Counted from the stretch's first letter, positions 1 to 10,126 are shown. The stretch is DNA of 64,000 bases from Gimibacter soli (GCF_028463845.1 NZ_CP116805.1:1798001-1862000); one strand, 5' to 3'. Notes: generated from the letters alone by a model not told the origin. Program-made: numbers and translations.

Positions 1-1
1 G

Positions 2-1252
2 GCGGACTTTGGCGGCAGTGCCGGGCTTTACCGGATGACCCGCTATTTCTTTGCACTCGCCGAAGAGGAAAGGGCAGTCGGCTATTATGCACTCGCCCGT
101 TTCGCAGCAAGCGGCTGGGGCCTCACCCGCGACGAGGCGTTCGCCGATGACATGGCCGCGAAGGCGGTGGCGGGCGGTGTGGCACAAGCAACAACCGTTC
201 GCGGTTATCTGCGTCTGTTTGGCCGAACGACGCCTGCAGACTATCCCGCAGCGGTCGACTTTTTGCGGGCGGGGATGGCTGCGGGCGAAAGCCGGGCACC
301 CGCCTATCTGGGCTTCGCTTACCGGAACGAGCTTGGCGTCGACTATGACGAGGCAGAGGCAATCCGCCTTTATGAGGCGGGCGCCGCGCGCGCGGACCCG
401 TTTGCCTTGACCGAGCGGGCCGACATGATGATTGCCGACCCTGGCCGCAGCCGGAACAAGGCACGCATAATCGAACTGCTGGAACGCGCGGCAGCGCACG
501 ACAGTCTTCATGCCATGTATATGCTTGGCGAGGTTTACGAGTGGGAGCCGGAAACATGGCCGAAGGCAGTGGGCTGGTATCGCCGTGCGGCATTCGGCGG
601 CCATGCGGAGGCGCAGGCCGCTTACGGACGAATGCTCGATATGGGGATCGGGGGAACGCCTGATCCCGCAGCCGCACGCCACTGGATACGGCTCGCGGCA
701 GTAGGGGGCAGCGAGACAGCGGCGGATGAAATGGTGCTGAATGACTGGTCGCCGCTTGTCACGATGCCGGGCGCCGGTGCTGTGCCGCCGAAACTTCATC
801 TTTACGAGCTTCAGGACTGGGGCGTGCCTGCCGACGCGCGTGACAAGCCCGACTACCGGGAAAGCCCGCAAACCCCGCTCGTCGCGCCGGGGGCGCGCAC
901 CATCGCGACCTATCAGCTGAAAGCGTTGATTGATGAGGGCGGACGTCCATTGCTCATCGATGTCAACCGGACGGCCCAGCACGGGCGGATGCCGGGCGCC
1001 GTTATCAAACCAGACCTTGGCTATTGGCCATCGGATGGGCGGCTGGTCTCGGCTGCCCTTGAGGGCCTGACAAGCGGTGACCGCACCCGGCCGCTGGTCT
1101 TTTTCTGTGCCGGTTCCGAATGCTGGTACAGCTGGTTTGCCGCGCGCGCGGCGGTCGAGCTCGGGTACGAGGACGTTCTTTGGTATCGCGGCGGGATTTC
1201 TTCGTGGCGGGCGGCAGGACACGCGGTCACAGACATCCCGAAATCGGAATGA
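2..1252 (+). CDS. Sel1-repeat protein with C-terminal rhodanese-like domain (5' truncated by window edge)
   Basis: The reading frame is open to the left edge with no stop, so the first ATG at 35 is probably internal and the N-terminus lies outside the window. The first two thirds are helical Sel1/TPR-like repeats, recognisable by A-x2-G-x-A-x-A-x2-LG-type spacing (for example around nt 500-720: AMYMLGEVYE, AQAAYGRMLDMG, AARHWIRLAA). The last 110 or so residues form a rhodanese-like fold with LLIDV near the start and CAGSEC-W in the active-loop position, where a sulfurtransferase would have its cysteine loop. The double-cysteine-W loop recalls the rhodanese-like proteins of PQQ-dependent alcohol oxidation clusters, but no such cluster is near. 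Sel1 repeats generally mediate protein contacts. A role in sulfur or redox handling is inference. An unknown exported protein follows 26 bp downstream. Confidence 0.75.
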   Translation, partial: ADFGGSAGLYRMTRYFFALAEEERAVGYYALARFAASGWGLTRDEAFADDMAAKAVAGGVAQATTVRGYLRLFGRTTPADYPAAVDFLRAGMAAGESRAPAYLGFAYRNELGVDYDEAEAIRLYEAGAARADPFALTERADMMIADPGRSRNKARIIELLERAAAHDSLHAMYMLGEVYEWEPETWPKAVGWYRRAAFGGHAEAQAAYGRMLDMGIGGTPDPAAARHWIRLAAVGGSETAADEMVLNDWSPLVTMPGAGAVPPKLHLYELQDWGVPADARDKPDYRESPQTPLVAPGARTIATYQLKALIDEGGRPLLIDVNRTAQHGRMPGAVIKPDLGYWPSDGRLVSAALEGLTSGDRTRPLVFFCAGSECWYSWFAARAAVELGYEDVLWYRGGISSWRAAGHAVTDIPKSE

Positions 1253-1278
1253 GAAGCGTCATGGAAGCGGAGAAAGCC

Positions 1279-1929
1279 ATGAGGAAGATATCGTTGATCC
1301 TTGTTTTCGCTATTGCATCATTCGCTTCGCCGGCCACGCCGGATGCTGCGGCCCAGTCGCGGGAAATTACCGAACGGGGCAAGGCCTGCGAGGCCTATGC
1401 GCTGGCGAACCTGCCGAAATTCCGGCACGGCGCTTTCATTACGCGCTGCCGGATGGGCAAGCAGCCGGTCGAGGAAATGGGCGCCAAGGAGCAGGAAGGG
1501 GTGCAGCGGATGCGCGAAGACAACGCAAGACGCTTCCCAACCGAAACGGTCGTTCCAGGCGCGATCAGCAACTGCGAACGATCTTCGGCCATGCCGGGGC
1601 TGCCAACCTACGACTGTGCCTGCATCAAGGGCGCGGCGGAGGGGCATCTGGCGGCAGGTATTCTGTTCAACGAACAGATCCGCGACCTGCAGTTCGACCG
1701 GGCAGCCTGTCTCGACCGCAAGGCAACCTTCGAAAAATATGCGATGTATGAGGCCAACAGCCCGCTGTTCCAGCGCAAGACGGACGGCATCGCCCTCGCC
1801 AAATGCCGCGAAGGCCTTTATGACGAGGCGCTGGATGGGTGGCTTTTCGAGAAGGTCGAAGACATGCGGACGCATCTTTTCGAGAAGGGCTGCCCGATGC
1901 GCAAGTTCCCGGTCGGCAAGGCCTCCTGA
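1279..1929 (+). CDS. exported cysteine-containing protein of unknown function
   Basis: A 216-residue protein. I chose the ATG at 1279 because it has GGAG 6-7 bases upstream and because translation then begins directly with a signal peptide (MRKISLILVFAIASF, then an AAAQ-type cleavage region near residue 26). An ATG at 1261 is also in frame. The mature part is mostly helical with seven cysteines (CEAYA, TRCRM, NCERS, DCACIKG, ACLDR, AKCREG, GCPMRK), which suggests disulfides or metal/haem-independent folding in the periplasm. It contains no CxxCH haem motif. I recognise no family. It starts 26 bp after the Sel1-rhodanese gene and is probably cotranscribed with it. It converges on the leftward gene that ends at 1939. 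Confidence 0.6.
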   Translation: MRKISLILVFAIASFASPATPDAAAQSREITERGKACEAYALANLPKFRHGAFITRCRMGKQPVEEMGAKEQEGVQRMREDNARRFPTETVVPGAISNCERSSAMPGLPTYDCACIKGAAEGHLAAGILFNEQIRDLQFDRAACLDRKATFEKYAMYEANSPLFQRKTDGIALAKCREGLYDEALDGWLFEKVEDMRTHLFEKGCPMRKFPVGKAS

Positions 1930-1938
1930 CGGAAAGCC

Positions 1939-2487
1939 TCAGTCGAACAGCTTGTCGATGTCAGCCTGTGTCTGGGCTGCTTCTTCCTCGGCATGATCCA
2001 CAATCTCGGCCTTGGTGGCGGCCTTGACGCCTTCAAGCTTGCCGTGGATCAGCTGATTGAGCGTCATCAGCATGCCTTGCACCTGTTCGATCCGTGCCTT
2101 GATGAGGGCGGCGGCGTCGCCGGTCAGGCCGCGTTCGGCGGCGCCCACCTTGTGAAGGCCGGCGACGGTGCCGACGATCAGCTTGTCGAGTTTCGCACAA
2201 ATGGCTTCGAAGGGCTTGCGGATCACGTCGGGCGCGATGCCATAGGCCTCGATCGCCAGCTTCTTCGCGGTGAAGCCGCTATCCTCGAAATGCTGGACAT
2301 AGGATTTGGGCGCCCAGTCGTCGCAGTCCTCGATCATGTCCGGCATGTCCGGCAGCATTTCGAGAAGCATGACAATCTCGTTGTAATGATTGAGATAGTC
2401 CGTCGCCAGGAAGCTCGCCGGATTGATATTGGCGGCCTCAAGGCGTCCCTGCAGGGCAAGTTGTGCGTCGGTGTAGACAATGCTCAT
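1939..2487 (-). CDS. conserved-looking helical protein of unknown function
   Basis: A 182-residue protein, predicted start MSIVYTDAQLALQGRL at 2487. The frame stays open further upstream to 2568, but that extension is cysteine/serine-rich and unlike a protein N-terminus. The Shine-Dalgarno at 2487 is weak. The protein is acidic and almost entirely helical: DYLNHYNEIVMLLEML in the first third, then AALIKARIEQVQGMLMTLNQLIHGK, then a charged tail ending QADIDKLFD. No signal peptide, membrane segment or known motif is visible. An 8-bp inverted repeat lies about 50-75 bp upstream (2539-2562) and may form a leader hairpin or operator. Function unknown. Confidence 0.6.
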   Translation of the reverse strand: MSIVYTDAQLALQGRLEAANINPASFLATDYLNHYNEIVMLLEMLPDMPDMIEDCDDWAPKSYVQHFEDSGFTAKKLAIEAYGIAPDVIRKPFEAICAKLDKLIVGTVAGLHKVGAAERGLTGDAAALIKARIEQVQGMLMTLNQLIHGKLEGVKAATKAEIVDHAEEEAAQTQADIDKLFD

Positions 2488-2538
2488 GGGTAATGAAAGC
2501 TCTTGGACAGCGAGATTAACAACACAAACCGACCCCCG

Positions 2539-2562
2539 AGAAGCACCATAGCGTGTGCTTCT
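2539..2562. repeat. 8-bp inverted repeat upstream of the 2487-start gene
   Basis: AGAAGCAC (2539-2546) and GTGCTTCT (2555-2562) are perfectly complementary with an 8-base spacer. It lies just upstream of the leftward gene ending at 1939. It could be an operator or a 5' leader hairpin. There is no U-run, so it is not a classical terminator. Confidence 0.4.
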
Positions 2563-2644
2563 TGTCATAGGGTTAACGCGACTGCAATTTTAATCGGTGC
2601 TGTCGCACGCCTGTCATAAATCGCCGCTAAGGCGCTGCCGCCCC

Positions 2645-2677
2645 AAAAGAAAAGGGCCGCACGCAGCGACCCTTTTC
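2645..2677 (-). terminator. Rho-independent terminator of glnA
   Basis: On the minus strand GAAAAGGG (2677-2670) pairs with CCCTTTTC (2656-2649), followed by TTTT (2648-2645). It lies 25 bp after the glnA stop and closes the glnBA operon. Confidence 0.85.
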
Positions 2678-2701
2678 CGTCCCTTGATCTGAAAGCCCGG
2701 A

Positions 2702-4126
2702 TTACGAGCTGTAGTACATGTCGAACTCTACCGGATGCGGGGTCAGTTCCATGCGGTGCACTTCTTCCCACTTCAGTTCCATGTAGGCATCGATCTGGTC
2801 GTCGTTGAACACGTCGCCGCGCTTCAGGAAGTCGCGGTCGGCGTCAAGGCAGTTGAGCGCTTCACGCAGCGAGCCCGCCACGGTCGGCACACCGGCCAGT
2901 TCTTCCGGCGGCAGCGCGTACAGGTCCTTGTCCATGGCGTCGCCCGGATGGATCTTGTTCACGATACCGTCGATACCAGCCATCAGCATGGCTGCGAAGG
3001 CGAGGTACGGGTTGGCAAGCGGATCCGGGAAGCGGATCTCGACGCGCTTGCCTTTGGGGCTCGTCGCGAACGGGATACGGCACGAAGCCGAACGGTTGCG
3101 CGCCGAGTAGGCGAGCAGAACCGGTGCTTCGAAGCCCGGGGTCAGGCGCTTGTAGCTGTTGGTGGTCGGGTTCGTGAAGGCGTTGATGGCCTTCGCGTGC
3201 TTGATGATCCCGCCGATATAGTAGAGAGCGGTTTCAGAGAGGTCAGCATAACCATTGCCGGCGAAGAGCGGCTTGCCATCTTTCCAGATCGACTGGTGGG
3301 TATGCATGCCCGAACCGTTGTCCATGGCGATCGGCTTAGGCATGAAGGTTGCCGTTTTGCCGTAGGTATGGGCGGTTTGCTGCACACCATATTTGTAGAT
3401 CTGCACGTTGTCGGCAGTCTGGACGAGGGTCGAGAAGACCACGCCGAGCTCGTGCTGGGCGGTTGCCACTTCGTGGTGGTGCTTGTCCATCTTCAGGCCC
3501 ATCTCGGTGAGGACCTTCACCATCTCGCCGCGCAGGTCCTGGCAGGCATCAACCGGCGGAACCGGGAAATAGCCGCCCTTGGCACGCGGGCGGTGGCCCA
3601 TGTTGCCTTCTTCATACTTGCGGTCGCTGTTGTACGGGCCTTCGATATCGTCGATCTCGTAGGAAGCGCCGTTGTAGCCAACCTTGAAGCGAACGTCGTC
3701 GAACACGAAGAATTCGGGCTCGGGGCCGAAGAAGGCGGTGTCGCCGATACCCGAGAACTTCAGATATTCTTCAGCTTTCTTCGCGGTCGAGCGCGGGTCA
3801 CGGCCATAGGGCTGGCCGGTGATCGGGTCGAGAACGTCGCAGAAGAGGATGATCGTGCTGTCAGCGAAGAAGGGGTCGATGGTGACGGCATTGAGGTCAG
3901 GCTTCAGCACCATGTCGGACTCGTTGATGGCTTTCCAGCCCGAGATCGACGAACCGTCGAACATGAAGCCGTCGGTCAGCATGTCCTCGTCCACGACATC
4001 GGCGCACATCGTCAGGTGCTGCCACTTGCCGCGCGGGTCGGTGAAGCGAAGGTCGATCCAGTCGGACTCGGTTTCCTTCACAAGCTTCAGAAAGTCCTGA
4101 ACACTAAGGTTCGTATATTTCGACAT
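2702..4126 (-). CDS. glnA: glutamine synthetase type I
   Basis: Condenses ammonia and glutamate to glutamine with ATP, the main nitrogen assimilation step. At 474 residues it has the usual length of the GSI-beta class. It shows the N-terminal beta-grasp segment with FDGSSISGW (residues 56-64), the catalytic core with [21 protein letters not shown] and [10 protein letters not shown], and [20 protein letters not shown]. Tyr403 in [11 protein letters not shown] corresponds to the tyrosine adenylylated by GlnE in the enteric enzyme, so covalent regulation is likely. AGAGGAA precedes the ATG. The gene lies 59 bp behind glnB on the same strand, with no promoter visible in the gap, and is followed by a strong terminator. 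PII from glnB would report nitrogen status to GlnE/NtrB. Confidence 0.98.
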   Translation of the reverse strand: MSKYTNLSVQDFLKLVKETESDWIDLRFTDPRGKWQHLTMCADVVDEDMLTDGFMFDGSSISGWKAINESDMVLKPDLNAVTIDPFFADSTIILFCDVLDPITGQPYGRDPRSTAKKAEEYLKFSGIGDTAFFGPEPEFFVFDDVRFKVGYNGASYEIDDIEGPYNSDRKYEEGNMGHRPRAKGGYFPVPPVDACQDLRGEMVKVLTEMGLKMDKHHHEVATAQHELGVVFSTLVQTADNVQIYKYGVQQTAHTYGKTATFMPKPIAMDNGSGMHTHQSIWKDGKPLFAGNGYADLSETALYYIGGIIKHAKAINAFTNPTTNSYKRLTPGFEAPVLLAYSARNRSASCRIPFATSPKGKRVEIRFPDPLANPYLAFAAMLMAGIDGIVNKIHPGDAMDKDLYALPPEELAGVPTVAGSLREALNCLDADRDFLKRGDVFNDDQIDAYMELKWEEVHRMELTPHPVEFDMYYSS

Positions 4127-4185
4127 GGGTCACTTCCTCTGGTAGTCGCCGCCCCGCCCGGGCGGCTTTTTATGGATAGGGTGGG

Positions 4186-4542
<357 letters not shown>

Positions 4543-4565
4543 TTATTTCTGGACACACGCTTCAT

Positions 4566-4581
4566 AGCATGCGGCGTGCCA
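4566..4581 (-). promoter_or_regulatory. candidate sigma-54 (-24/-12) promoter of glnBA
   Basis: The minus strand reads TGGCACGCCGCATGCT from 4581 to 4566. TGGCACG matches the -24 element perfectly, the GG and GC dinucleotides have the required spacing (consensus TGGCACG-N4-TTGCW, here ATGCT), and transcription would start about 30 bases before glnB. An imperfect GTGCC/GGCAC dyad at 4643-4664 is in the right zone for an activator such as NtrC but does not match its consensus well. Confidence 0.65.
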
Positions 4582-4725
4582 GTTTGGTGCAGCGCGGAAA
4601 ACGGCGGATTCCGGTGTCCGGTCGGGCAGGGAACAGGCAGGTTGGTGCCTAAAAAATGGGCACATGCTGATTTTTGTAACATTTCCATCAAACTGGCGAA
4701 AACAGCGCCGGTGCTAAAAGTGGTC

Positions 4726-4753
4726 TTGACGTCGGGAGGCCCCCCGGTATAGG
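4726..4753 (+). promoter_or_regulatory. promoter of tRNA-His
   Basis: TTGACG (4726-4731), 16-base spacer, TATAGG (4748-4753), about 20 bases before the tRNA. It has the same GC-rich spacer style as the other tRNA promoters in this window. Confidence 0.6.
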
Positions 4754-4774
4754 AGAGGCCACCTCAAGACGATG

Positions 4775-4851
4775 GCGGGTGTAGCTCAGTCGGTTAGAGC
4801 GCCAGATTGTGGCTCTGGAGGTCGCCGGTTCGATTCCGGTCACTCGCCCCA
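4775..4851 (+). tRNA. tRNA-His (GTG)
   Basis: Cloverleaf with acceptor GCGGGTG/CACTCGC (4775-4781 and 4841-4847) and anticodon loop TTGTGGC giving GTG, read as His. C73 is followed by an encoded CCA (4849-4851). The base before the acceptor is G (4774), supplying the G-1 that pairs with C73 and is the identity element for HisRS. Confidence 0.96.
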
Positions 4852-4862
4852 TATTTTAAAAT

Positions 4863-4889
4863 AAGCCCCTTCCGGGGCTTGTTTTTTTT
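4863..4889 (+). terminator. Rho-independent terminator after tRNA-His
   Basis: AAGCCCC (4863-4869), short TTCC loop, GGGGCTT (4874-4880), then G and eight T (4882-4889). Confidence 0.9.
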
Positions 4890-4929
4890 GTTAGACTGCG
4901 CCGCGTTTTTCGAAGGGGGAGGACTCGGC

Positions 4930-6432
4930 TTGAGTGTAACGGTTTCCTGGAAGGCGGCGGGCCATGCCCTGGTGTCGCCAAGCGAGATGGCTAAAGCCGA
5001 CCGGTTGGCGGTCGAAGGCGGGGTTCCGAGTGCTGATCTGATGGAAGCGGCGGGCCGCGCCGTTGCCGATCTCGCAGCCGAAACCATGAGCGCAAGACGC
5101 GCCTCAGGCCCCATCGTTGTCCTTGCCGGCCCCGGCAATAATGGCGGCGATGGCTTTGTTTCTGCACGATATTTGCGCGAATGGGGATTCGACTGCGCGG
5201 TCATGCCGCTCGGTGATCCGGCAGCCCTGAAGGGTGACGCCGCGCTGATGCGCGACCGGTTCGATGGCCCGGTGATCGAGGCGGCCCCCGATGCGCTTGC
5301 CGATGCTGCCATGATCATCGACGCCCTGTTCGGGGCAGGTCTCAACAAGCCTCTCGAAGGGATGGCTGCCGAGCTTGTCGACGCGGCGAACGAGTCGCGG
5401 GCGATTCGCATCGCGGTCGATTTGCCGAGCGGCCTCTGTGGCGCCACGGGCCGGGTAAGCGGTTCCTGCTTCCGTGCTGACGCCACTGTCACCTTCTTTG
5501 CGCCGAAGCCGGGGCACATTCTCGCACCCGGTCGTTTCCTCTGCGGCGGGCAGGATCACCTGCATGTGGCGGATATCGGCATCAAGGATGCCATCCTCGC
5601 GAAAACCGGCGCCAATACCTATTTGAATGACCCTGGCCTTTGGGGCCTTGATTATCCGCACGCGGGGCCGACCTCGCATAAATATGTGCGCGGGCATCTT
5701 CTGGTGCTTGGCGGGCGCGAACCCGCGCTCGGTGCCTGTAGGCTGGCGAGCATCGCGGCCCTTCGGGTGGGCGGCGGCCTTGTGACGCTGGCAGCCCCCA
5801 GCGAAACCTATCCCATCCAGGCCGGCGCGCTGACCGATGTGTTGGTGCGCCGTATTGATTCCAACTTCGGCTTCCTTGGCATTCTGGCCGACCCGCGCAT
5901 TGCGGTAACCCTGTTGGGGCCGGGTGCCGGTATCGGCGAGAAAACGGCGGAGCTTGCGATCCGTGCGCTCGAATCCGGGCGCAATGTGGTGCTTGATGCC
6001 GATGCGCTGTCCTCCTTCGCCGGGCGGCTTGATGCGCTCGCCGTGCAAAACAAGGCCGACGTGGTACTGACCCCGCATGAGGGCGAGTTCGCTCGACTGT
6101 TCAGTGATCTGGACCCGAACGAAGACCGGCTGGGTGCAGCCCGCAAGGCGGCGAAGCGGGTAGGGGGCATTGTCGTTCTTAAAGGGGTGTCGACTGTGAT
6201 CGCGGCGCCGGACGGGCGCGCAGCCATCAATGCGAACGCGCCGGCATGGCTTTCGGTTGGCGGCACGGGGGACGTGCTTTCCGGCATGATCGCGGGCCTG
6301 ATGGTGCAAGGAATGCCTGCGTTTGAAGCAGCTTGCGCGGCGGTGTGGCTGCACGGTGAAGCGGCCATGGGGATAGGCCCCGGCATGATCGCTTCGGACC
6401 TTCTGGACGCCATTCCTTCCGTTCTTCCCTGA
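4930..6432 (+). CDS. nnr: bifunctional NAD(P)H-hydrate epimerase / ADP- or ATP-dependent NAD(P)H-hydrate dehydratase
   Basis: Repairs hydrated NADH and NADPH: the N-terminal domain interconverts R and S hydrates and the C-terminal ribokinase-like domain dehydrates the S form. The start is taken as TTG at 4930, because GGGGGAGGA lies 7-8 bases upstream and no in-frame ATG precedes the conserved SPSEMAKADRLA. This gives 500 residues. Epimerase domain (about 10-220): GPGNNGGDGFVSARYL, DALFGAGLNKPL, VDLPSGL. Dehydratase domain (about 240-495): GHLLVLGG, LLGPGAGIGE, VLDADALSSFAG, LTPHEGEFARLF, VLKG, and the catalytic VGGTGDVLSGMIAGL. It begins 40 bp after the tRNA-His terminator. GTG at 4970 is a less likely start. 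Confidence 0.92.
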   Translation: MSVTVSWKAAGHALVSPSEMAKADRLAVEGGVPSADLMEAAGRAVADLAAETMSARRASGPIVVLAGPGNNGGDGFVSARYLREWGFDCAVMPLGDPAALKGDAALMRDRFDGPVIEAAPDALADAAMIIDALFGAGLNKPLEGMAAELVDAANESRAIRIAVDLPSGLCGATGRVSGSCFRADATVTFFAPKPGHILAPGRFLCGGQDHLHVADIGIKDAILAKTGANTYLNDPGLWGLDYPHAGPTSHKYVRGHLLVLGGREPALGACRLASIAALRVGGGLVTLAAPSETYPIQAGALTDVLVRRIDSNFGFLGILADPRIAVTLLGPGAGIGEKTAELAIRALESGRNVVLDADALSSFAGRLDALAVQNKADVVLTPHEGEFARLFSDLDPNEDRLGAARKAAKRVGGIVVLKGVSTVIAAPDGRAAINANAPAWLSVGGTGDVLSGMIAGLMVQGMPAFEAACAAVWLHGEAAMGIGPGMIASDLLDAIPSVLP

Positions 6433-6469
6433 AACGCTCAAATTCCGGGCAAATCGGCGACAAAAAAGC

Positions 6470-6497
6470 TTGTGCCTGTGTGCGCGCCTGCTATAAC
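6470..6497 (+). promoter_or_regulatory. candidate promoter upstream of tRNA-Leu
   Basis: TTGTGC (6470-6475), 16-base spacer, TATAAC (6492-6497). Transcription from here would give a leader of about 100 bases before the tRNA, so a closer promoter is possible. Confidence 0.4.
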
Positions 6498-6604
6498 GCC
6501 CGGCAGCAAACCGGCGACCGGCGGGGGGAGTCTGTACTTTTTCCATCGCTCGGGGGTTGGCGGGGCGGACTGGCCGAGCGCGGCTGTCGGCTGGACCAAA
6601 GGCT

Positions 6605-6690
6605 GCGGGCGTGGCGGAACTGGTAGACGCGCCAGATTTAGGTTCTGGTGTCCTTCGGACGTGGGGGTTCAAGTCCCTTCGCCCGCACCA
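6605..6690 (+). tRNA. tRNA-Leu (TAG)
   Basis: 86-nt class II tRNA with a long variable arm. Acceptor GCGGGCG/CGCCCGC (6605-6611, 6680-6686), A73 and encoded CCA (6688-6690). The anticodon stem-loop CCAGA-TTTAGGT-TCTGG gives TAG, reading CUA-type Leu codons. It lies 68 bp before the tig start and may share a transcript with it, because no terminator is visible between them. Confidence 0.96.
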
Positions 6691-6758
6691 ATTGGTCCCT
6701 GACGTGAATGCGCACACCCGCCGGGTGAAGACAACTTTGAGAAAGAATGGGTTTACAG

Positions 6759-8276
6759 ATGCAGATCCAAGAACTGCTGAATGAAGGTCTGAAACGCGAG
6801 TTCAAGGTGGTAGTGACCGCCGACGACCTGAGCAAACGCCTTGACACCATCCTCGCCGACTTCGGCGCCAACAGCCGTATCAAGGGCTTCCGCCCCGGCA
6901 AGGCTCCGCTGTCGCTCCTGAAAAAGATGCACGGCGAGCGTGCTATGGGTCAGGTGATTTCGGAAGCGGTTCAGGAAACCTCGCAGAAGGTTTTTGAAGA
7001 GAAGAACCTGCGCCCGGCTACCCGTCCGGAAGTAGAGCTTGGCGACTATGCCGATGGCAAGGACCTCGAGTTCACCATCAAGGCTGAAATCCTGCCGCAA
7101 ATCGACATTTCGGGCTTCAAGGCACCGAAGCTCGAGCGTTGGGTTGCCGAAATCGCTGACGCCGACGTTGATACCGTGCTTGAGCGTATCGCCGGCCAGC
7201 AGAAGACCTACAAGGCAGCTGCCAAAACCGCCAAGGCCGCCGAAGGCGATGCCGTGGTGATCGATTATGTTGGTCGCGTTGACGGCGTCGAGTTCGACGG
7301 CGGCAAAGGCGAAGGCTTCCAGCTCGAGCTCGGCTCGGGCATGTTCATCCCGGGCTTCGAAGAGCAGCTCGTGGGTTCGAAAGCCGGCCAGGAAGTCCTC
7401 GTGAAAGTGACCTTCCCGACCCAGTACCATGCTGAGAAGCTTGCTGGCAAAGAAGCCGAGTTCACCGTGACCGTGAACGAAGTGAAAAAGCCGGCAGACG
7501 CCAAGGTTGACGAAGACCTCGCCAAAAACCTCGGCTTCGAAGACCTCGCTGGTCTGAAAGAATCCGTGAAGGGTCAGCTCGAAGGCGACAACAACCGCCT
7601 GACCCGCGCCAAGCTGAAGCGTTCGCTCCTTGATGCGCTGGCTGACGACTGGACCTTCGACGTGCCGGCCGGCATGGTCGACATGGAATTCAACGCCATC
7701 TGGGAACAGATCAAGCGCGATTCCATCGCTTCGGGCGAAGCCAAGCCGGAAGAGTTCGAAGGCCTGACCGAGCCGAAAGACAAAGAAGAAGCCGCCGAGT
7801 TCCGTTCGATCGCCGAACGTCGCGTGCGCCTTGGCCTGCTGCTTTCGGAAATCGGTGTGAAGAACGAAATCCAGGTCACCAACGAAGAAGTCAACCGCCG
7901 CATGATCGAGGAAGCCCGTCGCTTCCCCGGCCAGGAAGCCCAGGTGTTTGAATTCTTCCGCAAGAACGAAGATGCCCGCGCCCAGCTGCGCGCCCCGATC
8001 TTCGAAGAGAAGGTCGTGGACTTCATCATCGAACAGGCTGATCTGAAGGACAAGAAGGTAACCCGCGAAGCGCTGGAAACCGCCGTCCGTGAAGGTGAGG
8101 AAGAAGACGAGAACCCGAAAGCCAAAAAGGCTCCGGCCAAGAAGGCCCCGGCGAAGAAAGCTGCTCCGAAGAAAGAAGCAGCTGCCGAGGAAGCCGCGGC
8201 TGAGGAAGCTCCGGCGAAAAAAGCTCCGGCCAAGAAGCCGGCTGCGAAAAAAGCCGCTGCCAAGAAAGCTGAATAA
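6759..8276 (+). CDS. tig: trigger factor (ribosome-associated peptidyl-prolyl isomerase chaperone) with Lys/Ala-rich tail
   Basis: Binds nascent chains at the ribosome exit tunnel. The start at 6759 gives the family-typical MQIQELLNEGLKREFKV; an in-frame ATG at 6747 would add four residues. The ribosome-docking signature GFRPGKAP is at residues 43-50, the FKBP-like domain at about 155-245 (GDAVVIDYVGRVDG, FIPGFEEQL), and the helical C-terminal chaperone arms run to about 445. Residues from about 450 to 505 are an unusual low-complexity tail of repeated KKAP, KKAA and EEAA units, resembling histone-H1-like tails and absent from the enteric protein. The tail is in frame, with no sign of frameshift. 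The gene precedes a strong terminator. Confidence 0.97.
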   Translation: MQIQELLNEGLKREFKVVVTADDLSKRLDTILADFGANSRIKGFRPGKAPLSLLKKMHGERAMGQVISEAVQETSQKVFEEKNLRPATRPEVELGDYADGKDLEFTIKAEILPQIDISGFKAPKLERWVAEIADADVDTVLERIAGQQKTYKAAAKTAKAAEGDAVVIDYVGRVDGVEFDGGKGEGFQLELGSGMFIPGFEEQLVGSKAGQEVLVKVTFPTQYHAEKLAGKEAEFTVTVNEVKKPADAKVDEDLAKNLGFEDLAGLKESVKGQLEGDNNRLTRAKLKRSLLDALADDWTFDVPAGMVDMEFNAIWEQIKRDSIASGEAKPEEFEGLTEPKDKEEAAEFRSIAERRVRLGLLLSEIGVKNEIQVTNEEVNRRMIEEARRFPGQEAQVFEFFRKNEDARAQLRAPIFEEKVVDFIIEQADLKDKKVTREALETAVREGEEEDENPKAKKAPAKKAPAKKAAPKKEAAAEEAAAEEAPAKKAPAKKPAAKKAAAKKAE

Positions 8277-8303
8277 GCTTCTGCCGCTGGCAAACGAATG
8301 CGC

Positions 8304-8336
8304 AAGGGCCCCGGATTTCCGGGGCCCTTTGCTTTT
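8304..8336 (+). terminator. Rho-independent terminator after tig
   Basis: AAGGGCCCCGG (8304-8314) pairs over 11 bp with CCGGGGCCCTT (8319-8329) around an ATTT loop, followed by a T-rich stretch. Confidence 0.9.
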
Positions 8337-8354
8337 CGGGAAAAGTGGAAAGAT

Positions 8355-8383
8355 TTGACTTGTCGGCCCAAACCTGCGCATAA
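8355..8383 (+). promoter_or_regulatory. candidate promoter of the 6S-like RNA
   Basis: TTGACT (8355-8360), 17-base spacer, GCATAA (8378-8383), which places the start near 8390, just before the folded RNA. Confidence 0.5.
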
Positions 8384-8389
8384 GCCCCG

Positions 8390-8559
8390 TGTTGTGCGTT
8401 CCAGCCGCGTAGGGCGACCCCATTTGGTCGCAGCCTGTTGAGCGCCCCCGATATACACCGACAAGCCCAGGTACGCGGGGCTTCTCCCAAATGAATGAGA
8501 GCCTTTGACGGGCGCCTGCGGGCGGCACCGATGTGCGCCTTTGCGCCTGCACTGGTTTT
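8390..8559 (+). ncRNA. ssrS: probable 6S RNA
   Basis: The interval between tig and the helicase folds by hand into one long imperfect rod with a large asymmetric central bubble, the architecture of 6S RNA. Pairings seen from outside in: CCAG (8401) with CTGG (8552); GGGCG with CGCC; CATT-T-GGT with ACCGATG; CGCAG with CTGCG; GCGCCC with GGGCGC; apical AAGCCC with GGGCTT. The open bubble lies between the last two. Two segments resemble the enteric RNA: GAG-CCGATAT-ACC on the 5' side and GCCTGCGG-GGC on the 3' side. 6S RNA binds sigma-70 holoenzyme by mimicking an open promoter. Alternatively this is a structured 5' leader of the helicase gene that starts 16 bp later. A covariance-model search would decide. 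Confidence 0.5.
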
Positions 8560-8574
8560 GTGAGTGAGTTCTTT

Positions 8575-10113
<1,539 letters not shown>

Positions 10114-10126
10114 TCCGTCAGAACAG

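Noticed and set aside
4643-4664. NtrC-binding enhancer upstream of glnB
   Set aside because: The dyad is GTGCC...GGCAC, the half-sites are in the opposite order from the NtrC consensus; kept only as a remark.
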